Positions 29,817 to 39,251 are shown, numbered from the stretch's first letter. The stretch: DNA of 64,000 bases from Streptomyces sp. RPA4-2 (GCF_012273515.2 NZ_CP050975.2:868001-932000), one strand, 5' to 3'. Numbers and translations: made by a program. The notes: a model not told the origin generated them from the sequence alone.

Positions 29817-29837
29817 AGAGACGAGAATAGCTCTGTG
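29814..29837. promoter_or_regulatory. Candidate MarR operator overlapping the start codon
   Basis: CACAGAG-N10-CTCTGTG is a perfect 7-bp inverted repeat with centre spacing suitable for a MarR dimer. It includes the GTG start of the MarR gene, so binding would block transcription elongation or initiation at once. The short gap also contains the AT-rich GAATAG. Confidence 0.65.
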
Positions 29838-30052
29838 TCAGAGGTAATTCGGGAAAGGGAGGGTCAAGAAGAAGCGCGGGAGCGCCTCGTCCTTGCGGAG
29901 GTGCGCCTCATCCTTGCGGAGGTGCGCCACGTCCTGATTCCGCGCGCAGCCGCCTCCCGGCCAACCCGGTGGCCGTTCCCCCTGGTCGACAGGGCCGCCT
30001 CGTGATGGAGTTTCCCCACCCGACGCCGGGCACCAGCCGAAGGAGAACCTCA

Positions 30053-30958
30053 GTGACCGCGACAGCTACCGGCACCTCGCTTCCGTGGCCCCATGAACCC
30101 GTCAGGGTCAGTCTGGTCGGCGCCGGGCCCTGGGCGCGGGCCGTGCACGCCCGCGTCCTCGCCGCCGGACCCGAGACGCGACTGACGGCGGTGTGGGCGC
30201 GGCGCGCCGAAGCAGCCCGTGAGACGGCGTCGCCCCACGGAGCGGCCACGGCTGCCCGTTTCGAAGAGCTGCTCGACGGCTGCGAGGCTGTCGCGTTCGC
30301 CGTTCCGCCCGCGGTGCAGGCGGAACTCGCGCCCCTGGCCGCGAAGGCGGGCAAGGCTCTGCTGCTCGAGAAGCCGCTCGGGGTGGATCTGGCGTCGGCG
30401 CGGCGGGTCGCCGACGCCGTCGCCGAGGCGGGCGTCGTCTCCCAGCTCGTCCTGAGCAACCGCTACCACCCGGCCACCCGGGAGTTCCTGAGCGCGGCGC
30501 GGGCGATCGAGATCACCGGAGCGCGTTCGTGTCTCCTGCACGGAGCCTTCCTGGGCGGCGAGTTCGCCACGCCCTGGCGGCTGGAGCACGGCGCCCTGCT
30601 CGACCTCGGTCCCCACCTGCTGGATCTCCTGGACGCGGCCGTCGGCACGATCGTCCGCGTCCGCGGTACCGGCGACCCCCGCCGGTGGATCGAGCTGACC
30701 TGCGAGCACGCCAACGGGGCCGTCAGTCAGGCGTCGTTGTCGGGGTCGGTCGACCTGGAACCCGGCAGCACCCGTATCGAGCTCTTCGGGCCGCAGCCGC
30801 CGCTGGTGTTCGACGCCGCGGGACTCGACGGCGAGGAGATCTGGCCGGTACTGCGCCGGGAGTTCGCGACGGCCGTACGTACGGGGGTGTCCGGACCGCT
30901 GGACGCTCGCCGGGGTCTGCACCTGCAGAAACTGATGGACCAGGCGACATCGGGCTGA
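30053..30958 (+). CDS. Gfo/Idh/MocA-family oxidoreductase
   Basis: A 301-residue NAD(P)-dependent dehydrogenase-like protein. The Rossmann start is VRVSLVGAGPWARAVHARVL. The EKPLGVDL motif, whose Lys is catalytic in the family, lies in LLLEKPLGVDLASARR. The C-terminal alpha/beta domain contains LEHGALLDLGPHLLDLLDA, where the usual GGGxLxDxGxH appears as HGALLDLGPH. Substrates in this family are sugars, inositols or amino-acid derivatives; none can be specified. The GTG at 30053 has AAGGAG seven bases upstream. It stands alone, followed by a terminator hairpin. Confidence 0.87.
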   Translation: MTATATGTSLPWPHEPVRVSLVGAGPWARAVHARVLAAGPETRLTAVWARRAEAARETASPHGAATAARFEELLDGCEAVAFAVPPAVQAELAPLAAKAGKALLLEKPLGVDLASARRVADAVAEAGVVSQLVLSNRYHPATREFLSAARAIEITGARSCLLHGAFLGGEFATPWRLEHGALLDLGPHLLDLLDAAVGTIVRVRGTGDPRRWIELTCEHANGAVSQASLSGSVDLEPGSTRIELFGPQPPLVFDAAGLDGEEIWPVLRREFATAVRTGVSGPLDARRGLHLQKLMDQATSG

Positions 30959-30961
30959 CGT

Positions 30962-30994
30962 CGCTCGGCGCGGACCCGGGGCGGGCGCCGAGCG
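30962..30994. terminator. Terminator hairpin between convergent genes
   Basis: CGCTCGGCGC-N13-GCGCCGAGCG gives a perfect 10-bp stem four bases after the Gfo/Idh stop. It lies between convergent genes and may serve both. Confidence 0.65.
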
Positions 30995-31062
30995 GACCGA
31001 CCGGGTGTCCCGCCGGGTCCCCGGCCGGAGGACCGGCCCAGGTACCCCGGGGCGCTCGTCGG

Positions 31063-32415
31063 TCAGGCCGTGTACCGGCGCAGTGCCGGCGTCGCGGCGG
31101 CCAGGCCCAGCGTGGCGGCGATCACCAGCAGACCGCCGCCCGCGACGGCCGTGCGGGCCCCCAGGAGGGAACCGGCCGTTCCGTGCAGGACGTCGGCGAG
31201 GCGCGGGCCGCCCGCGACCACCACGGTGAACACTCCCTGCATCCGGCCGCGCATCTCGTCGGTGGCGGCCGACAGCAGGATCGCCCCGCGGAAGACCATG
31301 GAGACCATGTCGGCGACTCCGGCGGCCGCGAGGAACGCCACGGCCACCCACAGGCTGTCGCTGAGGCCGAACCCGGTGATGGCGGCGCCCCAGGCCAGGA
31401 CCGCGACGATCACCATGAGGCCGTGCCGGCGCGCACGGGAGAACGTGCCCGACATCAGTCCGCCGATCACCGCGCCGATGGGGATCGCCGCGAACAGCAG
31501 CCCGAGCGCGAGACCTTCACCGTAGGGCGCGTACGTCTCGGCGGCGAGTTGCGGGAACAGCGCCCGGGGCATGCCGAAGACCATGGCGATGATGTCGGCG
31601 AGGAAGGACAGCAGCAGCACCTTGTGCAGGGCGATGTAGCGGAACCCCGCGACGACCTCGCGCCAGCCCGCGCGGCGGCCCGCCGCTCCCGTCAGAGGCG
31701 GCAGCGAGGGCAGCTGTACGACCGCCCACACGGTGACGCACAGCGCGAGCGCGTCGATCAGATACAGCTCGCTCAGGCCGATCACCGGAATCAGGGCACC
31801 GGCGAGCAGGGGTCCGGCCACCAGGCCCGTCTGCATGACGGTCGAGCCGAGCGCGTTCGCCGCGGGAAGTTCCTCCTCGGGGACCAGCCGGGCGATCGAC
31901 GCGTTGCGGGCCGGTGCGTTCAGGCCGAAGAAGGCCTGCTGGAGGGCGAGCAGGACCATCAGGACCAGGACGGAGCCGAGTCCGGTGACGGCCTGTATCC
32001 AGAAGAGCAGCGAGGTGACGGCTATCCCGGTGTTGGTGACGAGGAGCAGCTTGCGCCGGTCCATGCTGTCGGCGACGGCGCCGCCCCAGAGAGCGAAGAC
32101 CACGAGCGGCAGCAGGCCGGCGAGGCTCGCGTAGCCGACCCAGGCCGAGGACCCGGTGATGTCGTAGATCTGCTTGGGGACGGCGACGGCGGTGAGCTGG
32201 CTGCCCACCGACGTGACGATGGTGGAGGACCAGAGCCTCCGGTACGCCGGACGCCGCAACGGGCGGGTGTCCATCGTCCAGCGGCGCCAGCCACTCCGGT
32301 CCGGCTGGCCGCGGTCCACCGCACCGGCCGGCCCGTCCACCGGTGCCGGTGCGCCGTCCGTGCCGTCCGTACTGCTCTTGCTCGTGTCCACGACCGTCCT
32401 GGCTGCTCGATACAT
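31063..32415 (-). CDS. MFS transporter (EntS/multidrug type)
   Basis: A 450-residue protein with about 12 membrane helices after a hydrophilic, low-complexity N-terminus of 50 residues. LWSSTIVTSVGSQLTAVAVP starts helix 1 as in the EntS/MFS_3 group. The loop motif appears as GGAVADSMDRRKLLLV, and NAPARNASIARLVPEEELPAANAL is typical of that group. The MFS repeat in the second half is GGLMSGTFSRARRHGLM. Substrate may be a siderophore or drug, but nothing nearby decides this. The ATG at 32415 has a weak ribosome binding site; a later GTG (VVDTSK) is possible. Confidence 0.87.
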   Translation of the reverse strand: MYRAARTVVDTSKSSTDGTDGAPAPVDGPAGAVDRGQPDRSGWRRWTMDTRPLRRPAYRRLWSSTIVTSVGSQLTAVAVPKQIYDITGSSAWVGYASLAGLLPLVVFALWGGAVADSMDRRKLLLVTNTGIAVTSLLFWIQAVTGLGSVLVLMVLLALQQAFFGLNAPARNASIARLVPEEELPAANALGSTVMQTGLVAGPLLAGALIPVIGLSELYLIDALALCVTVWAVVQLPSLPPLTGAAGRRAGWREVVAGFRYIALHKVLLLSFLADIIAMVFGMPRALFPQLAAETYAPYGEGLALGLLFAAIPIGAVIGGLMSGTFSRARRHGLMVIVAVLAWGAAITGFGLSDSLWVAVAFLAAAGVADMVSMVFRGAILLSAATDEMRGRMQGVFTVVVAGGPRLADVLHGTAGSLLGARTAVAGGGLLVIAATLGLAAATPALRRYTA

Positions 32416-32531
32416 CTTTCGGTGTCAGGGTTCACTATCGCTGAACAGGAGCGTGCGGAGTCCCCATGGGTCCCGTGCGGCCCGTCACGCCCGTTCCCCG
32501 GGGTCCGTCACGGGCGCGTGACGTACGTCGC

Positions 32532-33143
32532 TCAGGCTCCGGCGATCAGCAGGGTCCCCATGCCGATCATCGTCGCGGCGACCAGGGCGTCCAGCACCCG
32601 CCACGACGAGGGCCGGGCCAGGAAGCGGCCGAGCAGCCTGGCGCCGAAGCCCAGCGCGGCGAACCAGCACAGGCTCGCCAGCGCCGCCCCGAGTCCGAAG
32701 GTCCAGCGGAACGGGCCGCGGTCGGCCGCGAGGGAGCCGAGCAGGAAGACGGTGTCGAGATAGACGTGCGGGTTGAGCCAGGTCAGCGCCAGGCAGGTGA
32801 GCACGGTCCGCCGCCACGAACCCGTGGAACCGCCCGCCGCCTCCAGCGCCGCGGGACGCAGCACCCTACGGGCGGCGAGGACTCCGTAGACCAGGAGGAA
32901 TCCACCGCCGACCAGGCCGACGACCGTGAGTGCCTCCGGCCGGGCCACGACCAGCGCGCCGACGCCGCCCACGCCCAGCGCGATGAGCGCCGCGTCGGAG
33001 ACCGCGCAGATGCCCACCACCGCGAACACCGCGTCGCGGCGGATGCCCTGGCGCAGCACGAAGGCGTTCTGCGCGCCGATGGCGACGATGAGCGAGAGGC
33101 CGGTGCCGAACCCGGCGGCCGCGGCGGTGAGGGCGTTGGTCAT
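32532..33143 (-). CDS. LysE/ArgO-family amino acid exporter
   Basis: A 203-residue membrane protein with about six helices. The start FGTGLSLIVAIGAQNAFVLRQG is diagnostic of LysE/ArgO basic amino acid exporters, as is TWLNPHVYLDTVFLLGS in the middle. It expels excess lysine or arginine. It is divergently transcribed from a LysR-type gene of the ArgP/LysG group, the usual genetic partnership. No ribosome binding site precedes the ATG, so a very short or absent leader is possible. Confidence 0.93.
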   Translation of the reverse strand: MTNALTAAAAGFGTGLSLIVAIGAQNAFVLRQGIRRDAVFAVVGICAVSDAALIALGVGGVGALVVARPEALTVVGLVGGGFLLVYGVLAARRVLRPAALEAAGGSTGSWRRTVLTCLALTWLNPHVYLDTVFLLGSLAADRGPFRWTFGLGAALASLCWFAALGFGARLLGRFLARPSSWRVLDALVAATMIGMGTLLIAGA

Positions 33144-33212
33144 GGCGACGACGTTAAGAAGACGACTGTCAAGAGTACAGCTAAAGATTCTTACGTATCA
33201 TTAGCGCTCGTG
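33144..33212. promoter_or_regulatory. Divergent lysE/lysR control region
   Basis: This 69-bp gap is distinctly AT-rich for the window. It contains TTGACA on the minus strand (33172-33167), GTTAAGAA (33153-33160) and TTCTTACG (33188-33195); the last two form a wide inverted pair AAGAA/TTCTT. ArgP/LysG proteins bind such regions and activate the exporter gene when basic amino acids are abundant. Confidence 0.5.
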
Positions 33213-34130
33213 ATGACGGAACTCCCCCTCGACCAGGTGCGCACCCTGCTGGCGGTGGTCGACGAGGGCACCTTCGACGCGGCGGCCACCGCCCTGCATG
33301 TGACGCCCTCGGCGGTCAGCCAACGCGTCAAGGCCCTCGAACAGCGCACCGGACGGGTCCTTCTGACGCGGACGAAACCGGTGCGCCCGACCGAGTCCGG
33401 CGAGATCGTCGTGCGGTTCGCGCGCCGGCTGGCCCGGCTGGAGCGCGACGCCCGGGCCGAGCTCGGCATGAGCGACTCCGGGGAGCCGACACGGCTGTCG
33501 ATCGCGGTGAACGCCGACTCGCTCGCCACCTGGTTCCTGCCCGCGCTCACCCGCGTCCCGCGCGAGCTGCGGCTCTGCTTCGAACTGCGCCGCGAGGACG
33601 AGGACCACACGGCCACCCTGCTGCGCGAGGGGGCGGTGATGGCGGCGGTGACCTCGTCGCCCGACCCGGTGGCGGGCTGCTCCGTCCGGCCGCTGGGCCG
33701 GATGCGCTACTTGGCGGCTGCGAGTCCCGCCTTCGCCGGGCGATGGCTCGGCGCCGGGACGGACACGGCGCTGCACGACCTGCTCGCCGACGCTCCGGTG
33801 GTCGTCTTCGACCGGAACGACGACTTCCAGGACGGCTTCGCCGCGCGAATGCTCGGTGGCCGCGGCGCGAGCCCGCTGCGGCACTCCGTGCCCACGTCGG
33901 AGGGGTTCGTCGACGCTGTCGCCGCCGGGCTCGGCTGGGGCATGGTGCCCGAGGCGCAGGCCGGGCCGCTGCTGCGCGCCGGGCGGCTGGTCGGCCTCGC
34001 CCCGGACCGGGCCGTCGACGTCCCCCTGTACTGGCAGCAGTGGAAGCTCGACTTCCCGGCGCTCGCCGTGGTCGCCGAGGCCGTGGCGTCCGCCGCCGCG
34101 GACGCGCTGGGGCCCGCGCCGCCCTCCTGA
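33213..34130 (+). CDS. LysR-family regulator, ArgP/LysG type
   Basis: A 305-residue regulator with LysR winged helix (LAVVDEGTFDAAATALHVTP, then SAVSQRVKALEQRTGRVLLTR) and the KPVRPTESGE that is typical of ArgP/IciA/LysG members. The effector domain includes IAVNADSLATWFLPAL, also conserved in this group. It very likely controls the divergent LysE-type exporter in response to lysine or arginine. GTG at 33210 directly precedes the ATG at 33213; either could be used, and no clear ribosome binding site is present. Confidence 0.92.
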   Translation: MTELPLDQVRTLLAVVDEGTFDAAATALHVTPSAVSQRVKALEQRTGRVLLTRTKPVRPTESGEIVVRFARRLARLERDARAELGMSDSGEPTRLSIAVNADSLATWFLPALTRVPRELRLCFELRREDEDHTATLLREGAVMAAVTSSPDPVAGCSVRPLGRMRYLAAASPAFAGRWLGAGTDTALHDLLADAPVVVFDRNDDFQDGFAARMLGGRGASPLRHSVPTSEGFVDAVAAGLGWGMVPEAQAGPLLRAGRLVGLAPDRAVDVPLYWQQWKLDFPALAVVAEAVASAAADALGPAPPS

Positions 34131-34424
34131 CCCGCCGCCCGATCGCCCCCACCGAGTCGGCCGCCTGACCGCCACGGTCCGAAAAAGCGCCGCTTCCGAC
34201 CGAGGACACGGGGCACATCGGCCGGGAGCGGGCCGACGACATCGTCCCGGGACTCCTCGCCGGGGCGCGGGCGCGGTATCTTTCGCGCTGGGTGAAGCCG
34301 ATACGGCTGAGTGAAACCAAGGCCAACGAAAGGCGATCGGCGCGGGAGGCGTCGAGGTGCGGGCTGGTGCCGGTGCGGCGCATTCGCTCTGGTCACCTGA
34401 CGGCAGGCGGACGAGGACAGACCG
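34131..34424. other. Intergenic region without a gene
   Basis: About 290 bases between the LysR gene and the multidomain phosphatase. Nothing coding is credible. A moderately AT-rich patch (34275-34345, containing GGTATCTTTCGC and GATACGGCTGAGTG) is the likely promoter zone for the phosphatase. Confidence 0.4.
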
Positions 34425-36971
34425 ATGACTGGGAGCGCCGAGCCGGCGGACCACGCGCTGGATGGCCTGGCCGTCCTGCTCAACGGGGCCGTGGCGGACG
34501 CGATCCGCGCGGCCCGCGGCTTCGCGGGGGGCGTGTACCTGCGCACGTCCACGCCCGGCCTGCTGAGACTGGCCGTACTCGCGGGCCTGCCCCACCAGTT
34601 GTTCCGTTCCTGGTGGCGACTGCCCCTGGACCGGCCCTTCCCCGCCGCCGACTGCTACCGGCAGGGCAGGGAGGTGCTGCTCGCCGACGCCACGGAGACG
34701 ATGCGCCGCTATCCGCAGCTCGCGGCCGGTCTGCCGTTCCAGTTCGGCTCACTGTACGTACCCGTGACGGGCTCCTCGGCCTCCTTCGGCGTCCTGACGG
34801 TGCTGCGCCCCTCGGCCTCGGACGCCACCGACGTGCTGCCGGACCGCGACCGGATGACGGCGGTGGCGGAGAGTCTGGGCGCCGCGCTCTCGGCCCGGGA
34901 GAAGGACGGGTCCGAAGTCACGTGGGACAGCGAACCGTTGTGCGTGCGCCCGCCCGCCGACGGTCCTTCCCCGCGGTGCGCCGGACGGTTCGCCTGGGAT
35001 CCGGTCGGCGGCACGGTCACCGCGGACGACGCGTTGTGGTCCCTGCTCGGTACCGGTGCGGGGGCCTTCCCCGGGACACCGGAGGCGCTCGCTAGAAGGC
35101 TGTCCCCGCGGGATCCGCACGCCCTGCTGGCCGCGCTGCACGAGACGGCCGCCGGTCACCCGCCCGCCCATCCGCTGCCCCTGCGCACGTCGAGCGGCGG
35201 CCTGTGCCTGCTGCACCTGTCCCCCGGACACGACGCGCCCGCCCCGCCGTTCCGGGTCTGTGGGACGGTCGTCGACCCGGGACCGGGACCGGCCGCGGCC
35301 GATGCGGCCGACCTCCTCCCGGAGGGCGTGTTCGCACTGGACCGGCTCGGACTGATCACCTACGTCAATCCGCGCGCCGCCGAGCTCCTCGGCCGGCCGC
35401 ACGGGGAACTGCTCGGGCGACCGCTGTGGCAGGCCGTGCCCTGGCTGGACCAGCCGTCCTACGAGGACCATCTGCGCGGCGCGCTGCTGTCGCCTGAGCC
35501 GGTGCACTTCCAGGTCGCCCGCCCGCGCGAAGGACGCCGGACCGCCCTGGCGGGCCGCGGCGACACCTGGCTGACCCTCTCGGTGTATCCCGGCCCCCGC
35601 GGCCTGACGTGCAAGCTGATCCCGATGGGGCGTCTCGCCGACACCACCAGGGCCGCGGAGGCCGCGCCGCTCGACGAGGGCCGGCGGGCGGAGACGGCAC
35701 CCGGCCCCGGAGCATCCGTGTCGAGCGTCACCACGGCCGGGCTCTACCACCCCATCGTCCTCGCCATCGCCCTGTCCGAGGCCGTGACCGCCCGTCAGGT
35801 GTCCGAGGTGGTCATGCGGGAGCTGCTGCCCGCGTTCGGCGGACGGCAGCTCGCCATCTACCTGTTGCAGGAGCAGCGGCTGTACCTCGCGTGGGAGACC
35901 GGCTTCCCTCAAGGCTTCCTCGCCCCCTTCGACGGGGTGGGGCTGGACGCCGAGCTGCCCGGAGTGGAGACCCTCACCTCCGGGCGGGCCCTGTTCTTCG
36001 AGTCGATGCCCCGGCTCGAGTCCGCCTATCCCGGGATCGCCCTGGACGCCAAGGTGGGCGCGCGGGTCTTCCTGCCGCTGATCGCCTCGGGCCGGCCGGT
36101 CGGTTCCTGCATCCTCGGCTTCGACCGTCCGCGCGACTTCGGCACCGAGGAGCGTGCGGTGCTGACGGCACTCGCCGGACTCATCGCACAGGCCCTGGAA
36201 CGAGCGCGGCGCTACGACTCCGAGGCCGCCCTCGCCCGTGGCCTGCAGGAGGCACTGCTCCCCCACCGGCTGTCGGCACACCCCCAGGTGGAAACGGCCG
36301 GACGCTATCTGCCCGGCACCGAGGGCATGGACGTGGGCGGCGACTGGTACGACGTGGTGGAGGCGGGCGACGGACTCGCCCTGGTCATCGGCGACGTCCA
36401 GGGACACGGCGTCCAGGCGGCCGCCACCATGGGCCAACTGCGCAGTGCCGTCCGGGCGTTCGCTCTCGGCGACCACGCTCCGGACGAGGTGATGAGCGGC
36501 ACCAACCGGCTGCTCATCGACCTCGATCCCGGTCAGTTCGCCAGTTGCTGCTACATCCGGCTCGACCCGGTGACCGGCATCGCCCGTGCCGCGCGCGCCG
36601 GACATCCGCAGCCCCTGTTGCGCCACCCCGACGGCCGCGCCGAGGTCCTGAACCTGCCCGGCGGTGTGGTGCTCGGCGTGGACCCGCACGCCCGCTACCC
36701 GGTGACGGATCTGCGCCTGGAGCCGGGCGCCGTCCTGGCCCTCTACACGGACGGCCTGGTCGAGAAGCCCGGTACCGACATCGACGACGGTATCGAGAGG
36801 GTGCGCGCGAAGCTGTCCGGGGCGGGCACCCCGCACGCCCGCCCCGGCGCCTCCTCGCTGTCCCGCGCGGCCGATCTGCTGACCGAGGAGGCCCGGCAGG
36901 CCGCCGAACGCCCCGACGACATCGCCCTGCTGCTCACCACCCGCCGGTCCCTGCGCGACCCTCGCCCCTGA
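34425..36971 (+). CDS. Multidomain GAF/PAS/PP2C (SpoIIE-type) phosphatase
   Basis: An 848-residue cytosolic signalling protein. Residues about 10-160 form a GAF-like sensor (GGVYLRTSTPGLLRLAVLAG, then FGSLYVPV). A PAS-like domain spans about 290-410 (LLPEGVFALDRLGLITYVNP, then RAAELLGRP). A second GAF follows at about 440-590 (LPAFGGRQLAIYLLQEQRLY, then SCILGFDRPRDFG). The C-terminal third is the SpoIIE phosphatase, with GGDWYDVVE, VIGDVQGHGVQAA, ARAGHPQPLL, LALYTDGLVE and RPDDIALLL. It has no membrane helices and no kinase domain. Such proteins set sigma-factor activity by dephosphorylating STAS antagonists; no partner is adjacent. Confidence 0.9.
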   Translation: MTGSAEPADHALDGLAVLLNGAVADAIRAARGFAGGVYLRTSTPGLLRLAVLAGLPHQLFRSWWRLPLDRPFPAADCYRQGREVLLADATETMRRYPQLAAGLPFQFGSLYVPVTGSSASFGVLTVLRPSASDATDVLPDRDRMTAVAESLGAALSAREKDGSEVTWDSEPLCVRPPADGPSPRCAGRFAWDPVGGTVTADDALWSLLGTGAGAFPGTPEALARRLSPRDPHALLAALHETAAGHPPAHPLPLRTSSGGLCLLHLSPGHDAPAPPFRVCGTVVDPGPGPAAADAADLLPEGVFALDRLGLITYVNPRAAELLGRPHGELLGRPLWQAVPWLDQPSYEDHLRGALLSPEPVHFQVARPREGRRTALAGRGDTWLTLSVYPGPRGLTCKLIPMGRLADTTRAAEAAPLDEGRRAETAPGPGASVSSVTTAGLYHPIVLAIALSEAVTARQVSEVVMRELLPAFGGRQLAIYLLQEQRLYLAWETGFPQGFLAPFDGVGLDAELPGVETLTSGRALFFESMPRLESAYPGIALDAKVGARVFLPLIASGRPVGSCILGFDRPRDFGTEERAVLTALAGLIAQALERARRYDSEAALARGLQEALLPHRLSAHPQVETAGRYLPGTEGMDVGGDWYDVVEAGDGLALVIGDVQGHGVQAAATMGQLRSAVRAFALGDHAPDEVMSGTNRLLIDLDPGQFASCCYIRLDPVTGIARAARAGHPQPLLRHPDGRAEVLNLPGGVVLGVDPHARYPVTDLRLEPGAVLALYTDGLVEKPGTDIDDGIERVRAKLSGAGTPHARPGASSLSRAADLLTEEARQAAERPDDIALLLTTRRSLRDPRP

Positions 36972-37064
36972 CTCCACCGGGGCGGCGGCCGCGCTGTCTC
37001 CCTTGACCCAACCAGGGGGGTGGCCGCCCTGCCGCCCCCGACACGGCCGGGGCGACCGGTCACC

Positions 37065-38051
37065 TCAGTGCGCGCTGTCGAGGCGCTCCCGCTGATCCGG
37101 CGTCAGTTCCAGGTCCACGGCCGCCAGGTTCTCCTCCAGTTGTGCCACGGACGACATCCCGACCAGCGGGATCACCGGAAGGTCGGCACCCAGCTGCCAG
37201 GCGAGCACCACCTGGTTCGGACTCGCTCCGGTCTCCCGCGCGACCGCTCGCAGCGCGGCGAGCCGGGGCGGTGTCCCCGGGTGGTCGTAGTCCGCGGGCA
37301 GCGGCTTGTCCGCGCGGACGTAGGCGCCGCGCAGCAGGGGCGAGTAGGCGACCAGGGTCAAGGTGGGCTCGGCGCGCAGATAGCCGAGGAGTTCGCCGGT
37401 CGTGCCGCCGAGGCTGCCGTCCCGGAAGAGCGCGTCGGGTATGTCGGTACGGGGCCGCAGCAGGCTGTGCTGGTATTGCAGCACCTCGTAGCCGGGAAGC
37501 CCCGCGGCGGCGGCGACGGCGCGGGCCCGCTCGACCCGCCAGACGGCGTGGTTGCTCGCGCCGAGCAGACCCACGGCCCCCTCCGCGACCAGCTCGCCGA
37601 ACCCCTCGACGGTCTCCCGTATGTCGACGGTCCGGTCCTCGATGTGCGCGTAGAGCAGGTCGATCCGCTCCAGTCCGAGCCGTTCCCGGCTGCGCTCGGA
37701 GGCTTCGCGGATCGTCTTGGCCGACAGCCCCTCCGGGTTGTCGGTGTACCCGGTGCCGACGGCCAGCGGCCGGGCACCGAGCTTGGTCGCGAAGACGATC
37801 TCGTCGCCGACGCCCCGGCTGCGGCGCCAGCGTCCGAGCAGTTCCTCGCTCTGGCCGCCCTGGCCGCCGTCGACCCAGAAGGCGTAGTTGTCGGACGTGT
37901 CGATGAAGTTGCCGCCGGCCTCGACATAGCGGTCGAGTACGGCGAAGGAGGTCTTCTCGTCCGTCACCGAGCCGAACAGCATCGCGCCGAGCGCGAGCAC
38001 GCTCACCTCACGGCGGTTGTCCGGATCGGCGCCGATGGAACGGTACTTCAT
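37065..38051 (-). CDS. Aldo/keto reductase
   Basis: A 328-residue NADPH-dependent carbonyl reductase with TIM-barrel fold. The catalytic set is visible: Asp in FIDTSDNYAFW with Tyr three residues on, Lys in FATKLGARP and His in DLLYAHIEDRT. The C-terminal cofactor region is LPVIPLVGMSSVAQLEENL. The ATG at 38051 has GGAGGG six bases upstream; an upstream in-frame start would add residues unrelated to the family. Substrate unknown. The gene is preceded on its strand by the Nudix gene, whose stop lies 72 bases away, so they may share a transcript. Confidence 0.92.
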   Translation of the reverse strand: MKYRSIGADPDNRREVSVLALGAMLFGSVTDEKTSFAVLDRYVEAGGNFIDTSDNYAFWVDGGQGGQSEELLGRWRRSRGVGDEIVFATKLGARPLAVGTGYTDNPEGLSAKTIREASERSRERLGLERIDLLYAHIEDRTVDIRETVEGFGELVAEGAVGLLGASNHAVWRVERARAVAAAAGLPGYEVLQYQHSLLRPRTDIPDALFRDGSLGGTTGELLGYLRAEPTLTLVAYSPLLRGAYVRADKPLPADYDHPGTPPRLAALRAVARETGASPNQVVLAWQLGADLPVIPLVGMSSVAQLEENLAAVDLELTPDQRERLDSAH

Positions 38052-38123
38052 GCTGGTCCCTCCTGTTCGGGCCCGGCATCCGCGGGCCCGAACGGGAGTC
38101 TGCGACTTGAAGAGCACTTCAGG

Positions 38124-38828
38124 TCAAGTGCCTGCGAACGGGCCCTCCAGAGCGGCCCACTGCAACAGCATGATCGTCTTGGCGTCGGCGATCTGCCCGC
38201 CGCGGATCATGGCCAGGGCGTCACGGAAGGGCAGTTCGACGACCTCGATGTCCTCGCCCTCCTCCTCCAGCCCGCCACCCTCGTGAGTGCGGGTGGACGG
38301 CCCGTAGTGGGCGGCGTAGAAACTCACCCGCTCGGTGACCGAGCCCGGGCTCATGTAGACGTCGAAGACATGCTGGACCTCGCCGACGGTGTGCCCGGTC
38401 TCCTCGACGACCTCACGGCGCACGGCGACCTCGGGGTGCTCGTCCGCCTCGTCGAGCAGTCCGCCCGGTGTCTCGACGAGCATCCCGTCCGGGTGCCCGT
38501 TGGTGTACACCGGGTAGCGGAACTGCCTGGTCAGCAAGACGGTTCGGCGCTCGGTGTCGTACAGCAGGAGGGTGGCTCCGTTGCCGCGGTCGTGCGTCTC
38601 GCGCTCCTGGGTGCTCCAGGTACCGTCGGCGTGCCGGAAGTCGAAGGTGGTGGTGCGCTCCACGTACCAGTGGCTGGACAGGAGTTTCACGTCCCGGACC
38701 CTGACCCGGGGGTTGCCGGTCAGGCCCAGGCCCGTCCGGTCGAGCCCGGTGCGGCCCCGGCGGTCCGGGGTGTCGATGCCGGCGGTCATCGAGCGCTGTG
38801 CGCGCTCCGCACGGGAGTGGTCGTTCAT
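38124..38828 (-). CDS. Nudix hydrolase, NudK (GDP-mannose pyrophosphatase)-like
   Basis: A 234-residue protein whose first 45 residues are a low-complexity extension; the rest follows NudK closely: RDVKLLSSHWYVERTTTFDF, RGNGATLLLYDTERRTVLL, RQFRYPVYTNGH, VFDVYMSPGSVTERVSFY, and GGGLEEEGEDIEVVELPF. The Nudix box GGLLDEADEHPEVAVRREV, then VEETGHT, has the one-residue insertion seen in NudK. NudK hydrolyses GDP-mannose and related nucleotide sugars. GTG-GCC-ATG occurs at the start; the ATG at 38828 was chosen, and an ATG at 38789 is possible. Confidence 0.85.
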   Translation of the reverse strand: MNDHSRAERAQRSMTAGIDTPDRRGRTGLDRTGLGLTGNPRVRVRDVKLLSSHWYVERTTTFDFRHADGTWSTQERETHDRGNGATLLLYDTERRTVLLTRQFRYPVYTNGHPDGMLVETPGGLLDEADEHPEVAVRREVVEETGHTVGEVQHVFDVYMSPGSVTERVSFYAAHYGPSTRTHEGGGLEEEGEDIEVVELPFRDALAMIRGGQIADAKTIMLLQWAALEGPFAGT

Positions 38829-38897
38829 GGCCACTGTCTATCATCGCGGCACGAACATCGAGGCCACAGCGGGGCTTCGCCCGTCTAGGCTCTCGGC

Positions 38898-39251
38898 ATG
38901 GAACAGACGGAGATCATCCTGCGCGCCATCGGCGTGCTCACCGAGACCAACGCGATGGTCCGCAGGATCGCCCAGGACGAGGACGCCGAGGCCGAATCGA
39001 CCGAGACGCAACTCGGTGCGCTCGTCACCGAGGTCTTCCCCCGTGTCGAGGTGCCCGCCGACGCCGGGCCCGCGGAGGCCGGACAGGCCGTCGCGGACGC
39101 CTATCTGCCCGCCACGATCTCCCTCGTGGGTGCCTTCGCCTTCCTCTTCTCGGAGCTCGCCGACGTCCACGACTCCGGACAGACCGACATCAAGACCGCC
39201 GATCTGCTCCAGGACCTCGCTCTGCGGATGTCCAGGGCCGAGAACGAGTAG
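38898..39251 (+). CDS. Conserved small acidic protein, 117 aa
   Basis: A short acidic protein, mostly helical, with no signal peptide. A moderately hydrophobic segment (YLPATISLVGAFAFLFSELA) could pack into a helix bundle rather than a membrane. It is divergent from the Nudix gene and followed by a strong terminator. I recognise no family. Codon use is normal for the genome (strong GC at third positions), which supports it as a real gene. Confidence 0.68.
   Translation: MEQTEIILRAIGVLTETNAMVRRIAQDEDAEAESTETQLGALVTEVFPRVEVPADAGPAEAGQAVADAYLPATISLVGAFAFLFSELADVHDSGQTDIKTADLLQDLALRMSRAENE

Noticed and set aside
34425..36971. A histidine kinase domain in the GAF/PAS phosphatase
   Set aside because: No H-box or N-box is seen; the C-terminus is purely PP2C/SpoIIE type.
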